NCBI RefSeq assembly: GCF_003575965.1
Contig: NZ_QWJJ01000013.1
Span: 88,359-152,358 of the forward strand
Reading direction: 5' to 3'
Source: Pseudooceanicola sediminis
Lineage (GTDB): Bacteria; Pseudomonadota; Alphaproteobacteria; Rhodobacterales; Rhodobacteraceae
Length of the DNA: 64,000 nt
Positions 7,671 through 17,252 of this stretch are shown in pieces. Numbering within the stretch: position 1 is the stretch's first letter; each line of letters begins with the position of its first letter. Both the position numbers and the translations under genes were made by a program. Below the pieces are notes generated by a model. It worked only from the letters and a program-made list of their open reading frames with translations. It made no database searches and had not been told where the DNA came from.

Positions 7671-9851
7671 ATGATTGACGCAGATTTCCTGAACTCCCCC
7701 GTGCCGTCGCCGGTCGACCTGCCGGACATAGATCCTGCCGGGCCCTCCCGTTTCTTCAACCGTGAACTCAGCTGGCTCGGCTTCAACTGGCGGGTGCTGG
7801 AAGAGGCTGAAAACACCGCCGTGCCCTTGCTGGAACGGTTGCGCTTCCTGTCCATCAGCGCCACGAACCTTGACGAATTCTATACCGTGCGGGTGGCGGG
7901 CCTGCGGGAACTGGCCAAGGCGGGCAAAACGAAGCCAGCCGCTGACGGCCTCAGCCCGGCCGAGCAGCTGGTGCGTATCAACGAAGATGCGCGCAACCTG
8001 ATGGCTCACCAGCAGGTCGTGCTTGGTGACCTGCGCCGCCTGATGCTGGACTCCGGCATCGCCATCCTGTCGCGCGACGATCTGGGCGAAGACGACCTGG
8101 ACTATTTGGGCGATGTCTTTCTGCACAAGGTGTTTCCCGTCCTGTCACCGCTGGCCATAGACCCGGCGCATCCCTTTCCCTTCATCCCGAACCTCGGTTT
8201 TTCGCTGGCCTTGCAACTGGAACGCAAGCGGGACCGCCGCCCGCTTCAGGCGTTGTTGCCGATCCCGCACCAGATCGACCGTTTCGTGGCCGTGCCCTCA
8301 GTCAATGGACAAAGCCGCTTTCTGCCGTTGGAAGAACTGTTGATGGTGCATCTTGAGCGCCTTTTTCCCGGTTACCGGGCCACGGGGTTCTGCACCTTTC
8401 GGGTGCTGCGCGACAGTGATCTGGAAGTCGAGGAGGAGGCCGAGGACCTGGTCCGAGAGTTTGAGACAGCCCTCAAACGCCGCCGACGGGGCGAAGTCGT
8501 GCGTCTCAAGATATCCTCGGGTGCCCCCGCCCAGCTGAAGTCGGTGATCATGCGCGAACTGCGGGTCGAGGGGGACGAGGTGATCGAGGTCGACGGTCTC
8601 ATCGGTATCTCGGCCCTGTCCGAACTGGTGCTCGACAGCCGCCCCGACCTGCTCTGGCCGCGGTTCGCCCCGCGCGTCCCCGAACGTGTGCAGGACCACG
8701 AAGGCGACATGTTCGCGGCCATCCGCCAGAAGGACATGCTGCTCCACCACCCTTACGAGACATTCGACATGGTCGTGCGGTTCCTGCAGCAGGCGGCGCG
8801 CGATCCGGACGTCGTTGCGATCAAGCAGACGCTTTACCGGACCTCCAAGAACTCTCCCATCGTCGAGGCGCTCTGCGAAGCGGCGGAAGAGGGTAAATCC
8901 GTCACGGCCCTTGTCGAACTCAAGGCCCGTTTCGACGAGGCGGCGAATATCCAGCAATCCCGGCGGCTTGAACGTGCCGGGGCGCATGTCGTCTATGGCT
9001 TCGTCGATTGGAAGACCCATGCAAAGATCAGCTCGGTCGTGCGGCGCGAAGGCGATAACCTGGTAACATACAGCCACTTCGGCACAGGCAATTACCACCC
9101 GATCACGGCGCGCATCTATACCGACCTCAGCTTTTTCACCTGTGATGCCGAACTGGGGCGCGATGCAACACGCGTGTTCAACTACCTGTCCGGCTACGCC
9201 CAGCCAGAGCGGCTTGAGAACCTGTCGATCTCGCCTCTGGCGATGAAAAAGGATCTGATCCGCATGATCGGCGCCGAGGCCGAGTTTGCCCGCGCCGGAC
9301 GTCCTGCACAGATCTGGGCCAAGATGAATTCGATCATCGAGCCCGATATCATCGATGCGCTCTACGAAGCCGGTCAGGACGGGGTAAAGATTGACCTCGT
9401 GGTGCGTGGCATCTGCGGCCTGCGGCCCGGTATCAAGGGGCTGTCGCCGAATATCCGCGTCAAGAGCATCGTCGGGCGGTTTCTGGAACATTCCCGCATC
9501 GTCTGCTTCGGCAATGGCTATGGGCTGCCCTCGAACGGGGCACGGGTGTTCTTTTCCTCGGCCGACTGGATGGGGCGGAACCTGGGACGTCGGGTCGAAA
9601 CGCTGGTCGAATGCAAGACGCAGACCGTCAAGGATCAGATCGTGCGTCAGATCATGGCCGCCAACCTGCATGACCAGGCACAAAGCTGGGTGATGCAGCC
9701 CGATGGCCGTTTCCTGCGTGCAGAGGTGGCCGAGGGCACCGTTCCCTTCAACTGCCACAGGTTCTTCATGGAAAATCCCTCGCTGTCGGGGCGCGGAAGC
9801 GCCGGTGCATCAGACGTGCCGAGATTGACTCATGACCCGCAAGCAGGTTGA
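7671..9851 (+). CDS. ppk: Polyphosphate kinase 1
   Basis: PPK1 reversibly polymerises the gamma-phosphate of ATP into polyphosphate. The 726-residue protein starts in family style with FFNRELSWLGFNWRVLEEA (residues 24-42). The autophosphorylated His is in SHFGTGNYHP (about 465) and the second essential His is in RFLEHSRIVCFGN (about 610). Binding residues for ATP and phosphate lie in VELKARFDEAANI. The exopolyphosphatase gene follows, so synthesis and breakdown of polyphosphate are encoded side by side. Names of the 'RNA degradosome polyphosphate kinase' type refer to the same family. Confidence 0.96.
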   Translation: MIDADFLNSPVPSPVDLPDIDPAGPSRFFNRELSWLGFNWRVLEEAENTAVPLLERLRFLSISATNLDEFYTVRVAGLRELAKAGKTKPAADGLSPAEQLVRINEDARNLMAHQQVVLGDLRRLMLDSGIAILSRDDLGEDDLDYLGDVFLHKVFPVLSPLAIDPAHPFPFIPNLGFSLALQLERKRDRRPLQALLPIPHQIDRFVAVPSVNGQSRFLPLEELLMVHLERLFPGYRATGFCTFRVLRDSDLEVEEEAEDLVREFETALKRRRRGEVVRLKISSGAPAQLKSVIMRELRVEGDEVIEVDGLIGISALSELVLDSRPDLLWPRFAPRVPERVQDHEGDMFAAIRQKDMLLHHPYETFDMVVRFLQQAARDPDVVAIKQTLYRTSKNSPIVEALCEAAEEGKSVTALVELKARFDEAANIQQSRRLERAGAHVVYGFVDWKTHAKISSVVRREGDNLVTYSHFGTGNYHPITARIYTDLSFFTCDAELGRDATRVFNYLSGYAQPERLENLSISPLAMKKDLIRMIGAEAEFARAGRPAQIWAKMNSIIEPDIIDALYEAGQDGVKIDLVVRGICGLRPGIKGLSPNIRVKSIVGRFLEHSRIVCFGNGYGLPSNGARVFFSSADWMGRNLGRRVETLVECKTQTVKDQIVRQIMAANLHDQAQSWVMQPDGRFLRAEVAEGTVPFNCHRFFMENPSLSGRGSAGASDVPRLTHDPQAG

Positions 9852-9905
9852 CCCGAAGCCTTCGGGATGCACATAAACCGAATAACTAGCCAAGGGTCGC
9901 CGGTC

Positions 9906-11459
9906 ATGGATGGGGACAACCTGCAAAATTCCGCGGATTGGGGGCCTTTTGGCCGTCCTCTCTTCGATGATCCCCAGGCACGGGCGCTGTCGCGTGTCGG
10001 CGTCGTCGATGTCGGGTCGAACTCTGTCCGCATGGTGGTGTTCGATGGCGCGGCGCGTAGCCCGGCCTATTTCTACAATGAAAAGATCATGTGCGGACTT
10101 GGGGCGGGCCTGTCGGAAACCGGTCGCCTGAACCCCGAGGGGCGCAAGCGCGCACTGGCTGCCATTCACCGGTTTCAACTGCTGGCGCATGGCATGGGCG
10201 CAACGCCCCTGTCCGCTGTCGCCACCGCCGCGGTGCGAGAGGCCGAGGACGGCGGCGACTTTGCCGAACAGGTCGAACGCCAGACCGGGCTGAAGCTTTA
10301 TGTCATCGACGGCAAGGAAGAGGCCCGCCTGTCGGCACAGGGTGTGCTGCTGGGCTGGCCTGGCTCCTACGGCCTGATCTGTGACATTGGCGGCTCGTCG
10401 ATGGAACTGGCACGCATCGCGGACGGCAAAGTGGGCGAGCGCGAGACCTCGCCGCTCGGCCCGCTGAAACTGGCAGACCTCAAGGGCGGCAAGAAGGGGC
10501 GGCGCGCCTATATCCGCGCCGAGGTCGAGAAACTGCACGAACAGATCGGCATGGACCGCAACCGGTTGTTCCTGGTTGGCGGGTCATGGCGGGCGATCGC
10601 GCGGATAGACATGGAACGGCGCGGATACCCACTTCACGTGCTGCACGAATACCGGATGAGCGCCAAGGCCGTACGTGCCACTGCCCAGTTCATCGCTGAC
10701 GAAGACGCGAATGCACTGCGCAGCCGCTGCAACCTGTCATCGTCGCGGATGTCCCTGGTGCCCATGGCTTCCGAAGTGCTGCTGGAGGTCGTGCGGCGGT
10801 TCAAGCCGCATGACATCGCAATTTCGTCCTACGGCATTCGCGAAGGCCTGCTGTACGAACAGATGCCCCAGACCCTGCGCGACCGCGATCCGCTGATCGA
10901 ATCCTGCCGCTTTGCCGAACAGAAGGATGCGCGACTTCCGGGCTTTGGCCGCACCCTCTACGACTTTATCTTGCCGCTGTTCAGGTCCGCACGACCTGAG
11001 CGCAAGCGTCTGGTCAAGGCCGCCTGCCTGCTGCACGACGTGACGTGGCGGGCGCATCCCGATTACCGGGCCGAAGTCTGCTTCGACAATTCCACCCGTG
11101 CCAACCTGGGCGGTCTGAATCATTCGGAACGCGTCTTTCTGGGGCTGGCGCTGCTGCATCGCTATCGAAACAAGCGCGAGGGCACGCCTTTCGAGAACCT
11201 CTACAGTCTGCTGCCGCCCGAAGACCTGATTCAGGCAGAAATCCTGGGCAAGGCCATGCGCTTCGGGGCAATGCTCTGGCCCGAACGCGACGCGGAAATT
11301 GGCAAGCTGAACTGGTACCCAAAGAAAAAGATCCTTGAGCTGCATCTGGCCGAGCAGGCCTGGCCCTTGTTCGGTGAGGTCGCAGAGGCCAGGTTCAAAT
11401 CGCTGGCCAATTCATTGAACGCCGAAACGGCACTCAAGATCGGAATGACCCGCGTCTGA
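9906..11459 (+). CDS. ppx: Exopolyphosphatase (Ppx/GppA family)
   Basis: The enzyme removes terminal phosphates from polyphosphate and possibly the 5' phosphate of pppGpp. The actin-like ATPase fold is shown by GVVDVGSNSVRMVVFDG (phosphate-1, about residue 34) and CDIGGSSMELARI (phosphate-2, about 160). The remaining 200 residues form a helical HD-like C-terminal domain containing LLHDVTWRAHPDYR. I prefer the ATG at 9906, which has AAGGG nine bases upstream; an upstream in-frame ATG at 9867 would add 13 residues. The pairing with ppk 50 bp upstream supports the assignment. Confidence 0.92.
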   Translation: MDGDNLQNSADWGPFGRPLFDDPQARALSRVGVVDVGSNSVRMVVFDGAARSPAYFYNEKIMCGLGAGLSETGRLNPEGRKRALAAIHRFQLLAHGMGATPLSAVATAAVREAEDGGDFAEQVERQTGLKLYVIDGKEEARLSAQGVLLGWPGSYGLICDIGGSSMELARIADGKVGERETSPLGPLKLADLKGGKKGRRAYIRAEVEKLHEQIGMDRNRLFLVGGSWRAIARIDMERRGYPLHVLHEYRMSAKAVRATAQFIADEDANALRSRCNLSSSRMSLVPMASEVLLEVVRRFKPHDIAISSYGIREGLLYEQMPQTLRDRDPLIESCRFAEQKDARLPGFGRTLYDFILPLFRSARPERKRLVKAACLLHDVTWRAHPDYRAEVCFDNSTRANLGGLNHSERVFLGLALLHRYRNKREGTPFENLYSLLPPEDLIQAEILGKAMRFGAMLWPERDAEIGKLNWYPKKKILELHLAEQAWPLFGEVAEARFKSLANSLNAETALKIGMTRV

Positions 11460-11462
11460 ACG

Positions 11463-11831
11463 TTACAGGTCGACGGATCCGTCAGGGTTTTCACCGGGAA
11501 CGGGTGGCATGTATTCAGGTGCGTCCTGCTTGCGGCGGATCAGGATGTCGCCGTTCGGCAGTACCTGCGGCGCCTCGTACTTGGAAAAATCCTTGATCTC
11601 TCCCAGGATGTCTTCGAAGGCAGGGCCCATTTGTTGCAGGAAATTCTGCAATGCGGGGCCCGCCCCGTCTGCAAGCTCCCCCACGCCATCCGACAACCCG
11701 TCCAGGAACTGCCTCAGGCCCTCCTGCATCTTTGACGCGGGCGGCGCGGTATCCTGCTGCGCAATGGCTGTGCGCGGCGGCAAGCCGGCAACGGAAATGG
11801 TCAACGCAAGGGCAATCAGTGCACGTTTCAT
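11463..11831 (-). CDS. Small exported protein of unknown function
   Basis: A 122-residue protein with a clear signal peptide: MKRALIALALTISVAGL, then a likely cleavage after AIA near residue 24. The mature part is acidic and predicted helical (LRQFLDGLSDGVGELADG, LQNFLQQMGPAFEDILGEI), ending in a short beta-like stretch (VLPNGDILIRR) and a Pro-rich tail. I do not recognise a domain. Homologues in this order are sometimes named as ATPases, but there is no P-loop here. It converges on ppx, leaving only three bases between the two stop codons. Confidence 0.75.
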   Translation of the reverse strand: MKRALIALALTISVAGLPPRTAIAQQDTAPPASKMQEGLRQFLDGLSDGVGELADGAGPALQNFLQQMGPAFEDILGEIKDFSKYEAPQVLPNGDILIRRKQDAPEYMPPVPGENPDGSVDL

Positions 11832-11873
11832 GTCACTTGATATAGGACGGTCCAGTCAGATCGCAAAGTCGCG

Positions 11874-12887
11874 CTAGAGCGCGATATCCATCGTCACCGG
11901 GAAGTGATCCGATGCATTCAGCAGCGCAGCCTGCAATTCAGGGTCTTGCCAGCACTGCGGATCATCGAACGGATGCCAGATGCGCCAGCTGGGCGAGCGT
12001 GCCGCAAGGTCCGGCGACACCATGATGTAATCCAGCAGGGCCTGAAGATACCGGCCTTCCTGGGCGATGTGAAACCGTGCGGACGTCGGCGGCGCGTTGA
12101 AACGGCGGCTCAGGGCCTGCCCGACATGTGGATCGTAAAGGCAGGCCTCGGGTGGCGCACCCATCAGGATCTCGACAGACGAACGGCCGAACAGATCTTC
12201 ATATTCATCCAGCCCCGGTCCATCATTCAGATCCCCCATCAGGATCACGCTTTCATCGGCCGCCAGGTGCCCTTCGATACGGCGCCGCAGCCATATTGCC
12301 TGCGCCAACTGCTTGCGACGGTTCGCGATCGACAGGCGCATCACATCGTTCGGGGTGGTTGCGCCATGCGGGGCCTTGGATTTCAGATGTGCCCCGATCA
12401 GACGCAGCGCCTTTCCCGCGGCCGTGCGCACGGCAAGCTCCAGCGGCGGTTTTGAGAAACGGACGTGGTCCATTCGGGCATCGATATCCAGGTCGATATG
12501 GAAGGTACCATCAAAACGCGGCGCCGTGTCCTGCGCCTGCGACCCCAAGGGGTCGTGCTGTACGTCCAGAACATCCGGATCGTACATGAGGGCAATTTCC
12601 TGCTGGGTGTCATTGGAAAACCCGATGACCGCGCGGCGCGCCCGCAATCCAAAGGCCTGTGCGAATCCCTCCAGCGCCCGGACGCTGGACCGTTTCACGC
12701 TGTTGTCCGGCGCTTCGATCACCATCACCGCGTCCGCGTCCAGCGTGCGATACACCTTGCCCAAGGCATCGATCTGCGCCGTCCGCGTCACGTCACGGCG
12801 GCGCGACCACAGGGCATCGCGTTGCAACAGGCCTGCATCGTCGAACAGGGAATCAAACCATTCGACGTTATAGGTGGCCAAACGCAT
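11874..12887 (-). CDS. Endonuclease/exonuclease/phosphatase (EEP) fold protein
   Basis: A 337-residue member of the EEP superfamily, Mg-dependent phosphodiesterases and nucleases. Typical motifs appear in order: TYNVEWFD at the N-terminus (Asn metal and substrate ligand), VMVIEAPDN with the Glu ligand (about 55), ILMGDLNDGPG (Asp/Asn pair, about 215) and the C-terminal SDHFPVTM with the catalytic His. There is no signal peptide, so it probably acts in the cytosol. The substrate is undetermined and could be DNA, RNA or a phospho-small molecule. It starts 14 bases after the TerB/DnaJ gene, probably in one transcript. Confidence 0.85.
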   Translation of the reverse strand: MRLATYNVEWFDSLFDDAGLLQRDALWSRRRDVTRTAQIDALGKVYRTLDADAVMVIEAPDNSVKRSSVRALEGFAQAFGLRARRAVIGFSNDTQQEIALMYDPDVLDVQHDPLGSQAQDTAPRFDGTFHIDLDIDARMDHVRFSKPPLELAVRTAAGKALRLIGAHLKSKAPHGATTPNDVMRLSIANRRKQLAQAIWLRRRIEGHLAADESVILMGDLNDGPGLDEYEDLFGRSSVEILMGAPPEACLYDPHVGQALSRRFNAPPTSARFHIAQEGRYLQALLDYIMVSPDLAARSPSWRIWHPFDDPQCWQDPELQAALLNASDHFPVTMDIAL

Positions 12888-12901
12888 GTATCATCTGCCT
12901 T

Positions 12902-13582
12902 TCAGGCGTGAATGCGCCGGATCTCTTCCCACGCTCTATTGATGTCGACCATGCGTTTTTCCGCCATCAGCACCGCCTCCTCGGGTACGCCGCGCGCCAT
13001 CATCCGGTCAGGATGACTGTCCCGCACTGCCTGCCGCCACGCAGCGCGCGCCTCTTCGAAACTGGTGCCCGGTTCCAGCCCCAGAACGGCAAATGGATCC
13101 CGCTCGGCCTCGGGCACGAAACGCGCACGCAACCGGCGAAACTGCGCCGTGCTCAGCCCGAAGATTTCACCAACCCGGACAAGGAAAGCATCTTCGGCGT
13201 CATGATAGGTGCCATCGGCCACGGCGATGTGGAAAAGCCCCTCCATCAGGTCGCAAAAGACGTTGCTGTCAGGGCCGAACATCCGAACGATCCGAGCGGC
13301 GTATTCCTCGTATCCCGCGACGTCCTGCCGGGCCAGGTTAAAGACCCGCGCCGCGCCGGCCTCTTCGCTGGGTGCGATATGAAACACCTCGCGAAATGCC
13401 GTAACCTCGTTGCGGGTCACCTCGCCATCGGCCTTGGCCATCTTGGCACCCAGGGCGATGACGGCAATCGCAAACGCCACGCTGCGTTCGGGCGGCGTAC
13501 GCAGACGGTCGAAGACGGCTGAAAGCGCCTCTCCATTTGTCAGCGCCTGAAGCGCCTCTGATATGCGGGACCAGATCGACAT
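12902..13582 (-). CDS. TerB-DnaJ protein, DjlA/DjiA-like co-chaperone
   Basis: A 226-residue two-domain protein. Residues about 30-140 form a TerB-like helical domain (KMAKADGEVTRNE motif, a metal-site signature of TerB). Residues about 163-226 form a J domain with the invariant HPD in RDSHPDRMM (about 193-195). J domains stimulate the ATPase of DnaK. E. coli DjlA has an N-terminal membrane helix, but none is evident here, so this is closer to the soluble DjiA type. Neighbouring minus-strand genes are closely spaced. Confidence 0.88.
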   Translation of the reverse strand: MSIWSRISEALQALTNGEALSAVFDRLRTPPERSVAFAIAVIALGAKMAKADGEVTRNEVTAFREVFHIAPSEEAGAARVFNLARQDVAGYEEYAARIVRMFGPDSNVFCDLMEGLFHIAVADGTYHDAEDAFLVRVGEIFGLSTAQFRRLRARFVPEAERDPFAVLGLEPGTSFEEARAAWRQAVRDSHPDRMMARGVPEEAVLMAEKRMVDINRAWEEIRRIHA

Positions 13583-13629
13583 GCGGATATATTAGCGTGA
13601 CAGGCGGCGGCTGTCGCTGCGCTGCGGTG

Positions 13630-14424
13630 TCATTCGGCAAATCCCGGATCCAAAAGCTTTGCGCGACCGCTTGCAAGCAGCGCAAGCTGACGCGGCAGGC
13701 AATTCACCTCGGTCACGGCGCGGCGAAACTCGGCCTTGAGGGTACGGTGCTTGCCGCGGTCCCGGCTCATGTCCGAATCAAGCGCGAGGTTCTGAACGGC
13801 CAATCCGGGGGTGATCATCCCGACGCCCATCTTGCCGAACACGGGCGACACGTTGGGCGAAAACAGCAGGTGATCGGTGGGAAACCGAATTTCGAAGTCC
13901 GCTTCGACGATCTTCTGCATGGCCCATCGGCGGATATAGAATGCCGCCGACCCCCCGGTTCTGAGATACAGATGGCGCAGGTGACGCTCGACCTTCGCGC
14001 CGGGTAGACTTGCAACAGGCGCGCTCAGCAATTTCTTGGGTTTCCCCTCGACCCTCTTCTCCAGCTGGACGAGGCCAAAGGTGTCGGGAATCCAGCTGTC
14101 ATCCGCACAGAACGCCGCGAAATCCTGGGCGAGGTAGGCATCGTCTTCCAGCATCACGACCCCATCATCGGGATTGCCCGGCTGCGACAGGATCATTTCG
14201 CAGAGGTTCAACAGGGTTGTTGCCCGCGCCTGGCTTCCCCGCCCCATCGGAATGATGTGATCGCTGTCGGCAATGCGTGGATGCACCCGACCTGCGGGCG
14301 CAGCATGGCCATCCACAGCCGACACACGGTTCCACGTCAGGGCCATTTGATCCAGCTGGCCGCCAAGGGCCTCCAACCGGTCCTGCCGGCGATCCAGATT
14401 GACGACATAGATGGGTATTTGCAT
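13630..14424 (-). CDS. Glycosyltransferase family 25 protein
   Basis: A 264-residue GT25 protein, a family of lipooligosaccharide galactosyltransferases and their relatives. The N-terminus IPIYVVNLDRRQDRLE is the family start signature, and GVVMLEDDAYL (about residue 90) carries the acidic motif expected at the metal/sugar-nucleotide site. The C-terminal half includes FPTDHLLFSPNVSPVF, also typical. The ATG at 14424 begins the domain directly; a longer open frame upstream overlaps the GNAT gene and is not family-like. There is no signal peptide, as expected for a cytosolic envelope-glycan enzyme. The acceptor is unknown. Confidence 0.87.
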   Translation of the reverse strand: MQIPIYVVNLDRRQDRLEALGGQLDQMALTWNRVSAVDGHAAPAGRVHPRIADSDHIIPMGRGSQARATTLLNLCEMILSQPGNPDDGVVMLEDDAYLAQDFAAFCADDSWIPDTFGLVQLEKRVEGKPKKLLSAPVASLPGAKVERHLRHLYLRTGGSAAFYIRRWAMQKIVEADFEIRFPTDHLLFSPNVSPVFGKMGVGMITPGLAVQNLALDSDMSRDRGKHRTLKAEFRRAVTEVNCLPRQLALLASGRAKLLDPGFAE

Positions 14425-14438
14425 TGGTCCGTTCCCGG

Positions 14439-14939
14439 TCAGGGTGTAAGAATACGCTGCATCAGCACCAGATCCAGCCAGCGGCCGAACTTGCGCCCGA
14501 CCTGCGGCATGCGACCGGTTTCGACATAACCGAGTGCGGCGTGAAAGGCGACACCGGCCGTGTTCTCGGCGGAAACCCCCGCGACCATCACATGAGCGCC
14601 GCCCGCAAGGGCGTGTGCCTCGACTGCCTGCATCAATGCCCGCCCCACGCCGCGACCGCGCGCCTCGGGCGCCAGAATGATCGTATGTTCCATTGCGTGC
14701 ACGTATCCATCGCCCCCACGGAACTGGTCGTAAGAGGCAAATCCGAGCAAATGACCGTCGGTTTCGGCCACAAAAGTCTCGCGTCCGGCCGCACGGCGGG
14801 TCTCGACATAGATCGGCAGCGTCACGTCCGTCTTTTCTTCGGACGCGAAAGTGGCCGTCGTCTCTCGGTAGATGGGGCGCCATATTTCCAGCACACGCGC
14901 ATAGTCGCGCGGGGCAATGGCGCGGATGGTAAGGCTCAT
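14439..14939 (-). CDS. GNAT acetyltransferase, phosphinothricin N-acetyltransferase-like
   Basis: A 166-residue GNAT-fold enzyme that transfers an acetyl group from acetyl-CoA to an amine. Motif A is visible as LAPEARGRGVGRALMQAV (about 92-109), with the pyrophosphate-binding RGxGVG. The order TIRAIAPRDYARVLEIW, FASYDQF, VMVAGVSAENTAGVAFH and GYVETGRMPQVGRKFG follows the Pat/MddA subgroup, which acetylates phosphinothricin, methionine sulfoximine or related amino acids. The start at 14939 gives MSLTIRAI. The GT25 gene starts 14 bases downstream of its stop. Confidence 0.85.
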   Translation of the reverse strand: MSLTIRAIAPRDYARVLEIWRPIYRETTATFASEEKTDVTLPIYVETRRAAGRETFVAETDGHLLGFASYDQFRGGDGYVHAMEHTIILAPEARGRGVGRALMQAVEAHALAGGAHVMVAGVSAENTAGVAFHAALGYVETGRMPQVGRKFGRWLDLVLMQRILTP

Positions 14940-15044
14940 TTGCGGGCTCCGCCGGGGTGTTTCGTGCAATCTTCCCCGCGCGACCGAAAATGGCAAGACC
15001 GTCCCGCCGCAAGGCTGCTCCGCGACGGGTACGGGCCTATCCGA

Positions 15045-17174
15045 TCAGCTGCGGCTGCTGCGGATCAGCTTCAGAATATCCTGCGCGGCAGCGGGAATGT
15101 TCGTCCCCGGGCCAAAGATCGCCTTGACCCCTGCGGCCCTCAGAAACTCATAGTCTTGCTGTGGGATGACGCCGCCGCAGATCACGATGATATCCCCGGC
15201 GTCCCGGGCCTCAAGCGCCTTGATCAGCAGAGGGGCAAGCGTCTTGTGGCCCGCCGCCTGAGACGAGATTCCGACAACATGCACATCGTTGTCGATGGCA
15301 TCCTGCGCGGCCTCATCCGGGGTCTGGAAGAGCGGTCCGACGTCAACATCAAAGCCGATGTCGGCAAAGGCCGTCGCAATCACCTTGGCGCCGCGATCGT
15401 GCCCGTCCTGTCCCATCTTCACCACCAGCATGCGTGGGCGGCGGCCCTCTTCCTCGGCGAACTCCTCCACCGATTTCTGGATGGCGGCAAAGCCCTCATC
15501 GCCCTCGTAGGCAGCGCCGTAAACCCCGGCGAGCGTCTTGACCTCTGCCCGGTGGCGGCCGAATTCCTTTTCCATCGCCATGCTGATCTCTCCCACGGTT
15601 GCACGCGCACGCGCCGCCTCGACCGCGGCCTCCAGCAGGTTCCCCCCCGCGGTGGTGCGCCGCGTCAATTCCTCCAGTGCGGCCTGACAAGCGGCCTCGT
15701 CCCGCGATTCGCGGATCTTTTTCAGGCGGGCAATCTGGCTCTCACGCACGGCAACGTTGTCCACGTCCAGAATGTCGATCGGGTCTTCCTTGTCCTTGCG
15801 GTACTTGTTGACGCCGACGATCACATCCTCGCCGCGGTCGATCAGGGCCTGCCGCTTGGCGGCGCTCTCCTCGATCCGCAGTTTCGGCATCCCCGAGGCG
15901 ACGGCCTTGGTCATGCCGCCCATCTCCTCGACCTCGGTCATCAGCGCCCAGGCCTTTTCGATCAGCTCGTTGGTCAGGCTTTCGACATAGTACGATCCCG
16001 CAAGAGGGTCGACGACGTTGGTGACTCCCGTTTCTTCCTGCAACACAAGCTGGGTGTTTCGGGCGATGCGGGCACTGAAATCCGTGGGCAGGGCAATCGC
16101 TTCATCCAGCGCGTTGGTATGGAGCGATTGGGTGCCGCCCAGAACCGCGCTCATGGCCTCGTAGGCGGTGCGGATGACGTTATTGTAGGGGTCCTGTTCC
16201 TGCAACGATACGCCCGAGGTCTGGCAGTGTGTCCGCAGCATCTTGGAGCGGTCGTTCTGTGCCCCGAATTCGGTCATCACGCGATGCCAGAGCGTTCGGG
16301 CGGCGCGGAGCTTGGCAATTTCCATGAAGAAATTCATGCCGATGGCGAAGAAGAACGACAGCCGCCCGGCGAATTTATCAACGTCCATCCCGGCCTCTAT
16401 CGCGGCCTTCACATATTCGCGCCCGTCCGCCAGCGTATAGGCCAGCTCCTGCACCAGGTTCGCGCCCGCCTCCTGCATGTGGTAGCCGGAGATCGAGATG
16501 GAGTTGAACTTGGGCATCTCGTTCGAGGTGTATTCGATGATGTCCGAGATGATGCGCATCGAAGGTTCTGGCGGGTAGATATAGGTGTTGCGCACCATGA
16601 ACTCTTTCAGAATGTCATTCTGAATGGTGCCCGACAGCAGCGATTTGTCGTGCCCCTGTTCCTCGCCCGTGACGATGAAACTGGCCAGCACCGGGATCAC
16701 CGCGCCATTCATCGTCATGGACACGCTGACCTGATCCAGCGGAATGCCATCGAACAGGATCTTCATGTCCTCGACGGAATCAATCGCGACACCGGCCTTG
16801 CCAACGTCGCCCTCAACCCTGGGGTGGTCACTGTCGTAACCTCGGTGCGTGGCCAGATCGAAAGCAACCGACACCCCCTGCTGACCCGCAGCCAGGTTAC
16901 GGCGATAAAAGGCGTTGCTGTCCTCGGCAGTTGAGAAACCGGCATACTGACGGATCGTCCAGGGACGGCCCGCATACATCGTCGCCTTGACGCCGCGCGT
17001 GAAGGGCGCAAAGCCGGGCATCGCCCCCATATGAGGGAGATCGGCCGTATCCTCTGCCGTGTAGACGGGCTTGACCGGAATTTCCTCCAGCGTCTGCCAC
17101 GTCAGATCCTCCAGCGGGCGACCGCGAAGTTCCTTTTCAGCAAGCTTGGCCCAATCCTTCGTTTTCGATGTCAT
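15045..17174 (-). CDS. scpA: Methylmalonyl-CoA mutase, single-chain
   Basis: The B12-dependent enzyme rearranges (R)-methylmalonyl-CoA to succinyl-CoA, the last step of propionyl-CoA assimilation. The 709 residues hold the TIM-barrel catalytic domain (residues 1-560, with [18 protein letters not shown] and the substrate-channel sequence [11 protein letters not shown]-like [15 protein letters not shown]) and a C-terminal cobalamin domain with the DGHDRG motif whose His ligates cobalt (about 600). AGGAGG precedes the ATG at 17174. It lies 78 bp after pccA in the same direction. No methylmalonyl-CoA epimerase gene is visible in the window. Confidence 0.96.
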   Translation of the reverse strand: MTSKTKDWAKLAEKELRGRPLEDLTWQTLEEIPVKPVYTAEDTADLPHMGAMPGFAPFTRGVKATMYAGRPWTIRQYAGFSTAEDSNAFYRRNLAAGQQGVSVAFDLATHRGYDSDHPRVEGDVGKAGVAIDSVEDMKILFDGIPLDQVSVSMTMNGAVIPVLASFIVTGEEQGHDKSLLSGTIQNDILKEFMVRNTYIYPPEPSMRIISDIIEYTSNEMPKFNSISISGYHMQEAGANLVQELAYTLADGREYVKAAIEAGMDVDKFAGRLSFFFAIGMNFFMEIAKLRAARTLWHRVMTEFGAQNDRSKMLRTHCQTSGVSLQEQDPYNNVIRTAYEAMSAVLGGTQSLHTNALDEAIALPTDFSARIARNTQLVLQEETGVTNVVDPLAGSYYVESLTNELIEKAWALMTEVEEMGGMTKAVASGMPKLRIEESAAKRQALIDRGEDVIVGVNKYRKDKEDPIDILDVDNVAVRESQIARLKKIRESRDEAACQAALEELTRRTTAGGNLLEAAVEAARARATVGEISMAMEKEFGRHRAEVKTLAGVYGAAYEGDEGFAAIQKSVEEFAEEEGRRPRMLVVKMGQDGHDRGAKVIATAFADIGFDVDVGPLFQTPDEAAQDAIDNDVHVVGISSQAAGHKTLAPLLIKALEARDAGDIIVICGGVIPQQDYEFLRAAGVKAIFGPGTNIPAAAQDILKLIRSSRS

Positions 17175-17252
17175 GGCTGTGTCCTCCTGTCCCGGCACGA
17201 TGGGCCGGGCAATCTGTCCCTGCACTGGCTGCCGATCGGGCGGCCAGCAGCG

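Noticed and set aside
14424-16934. 836-codon plus-strand frame
   Set aside because: It runs antisense through the GNAT and methylmalonyl-CoA mutase genes, which have strong family signatures; its composition is typical of a GC-rich shadow.
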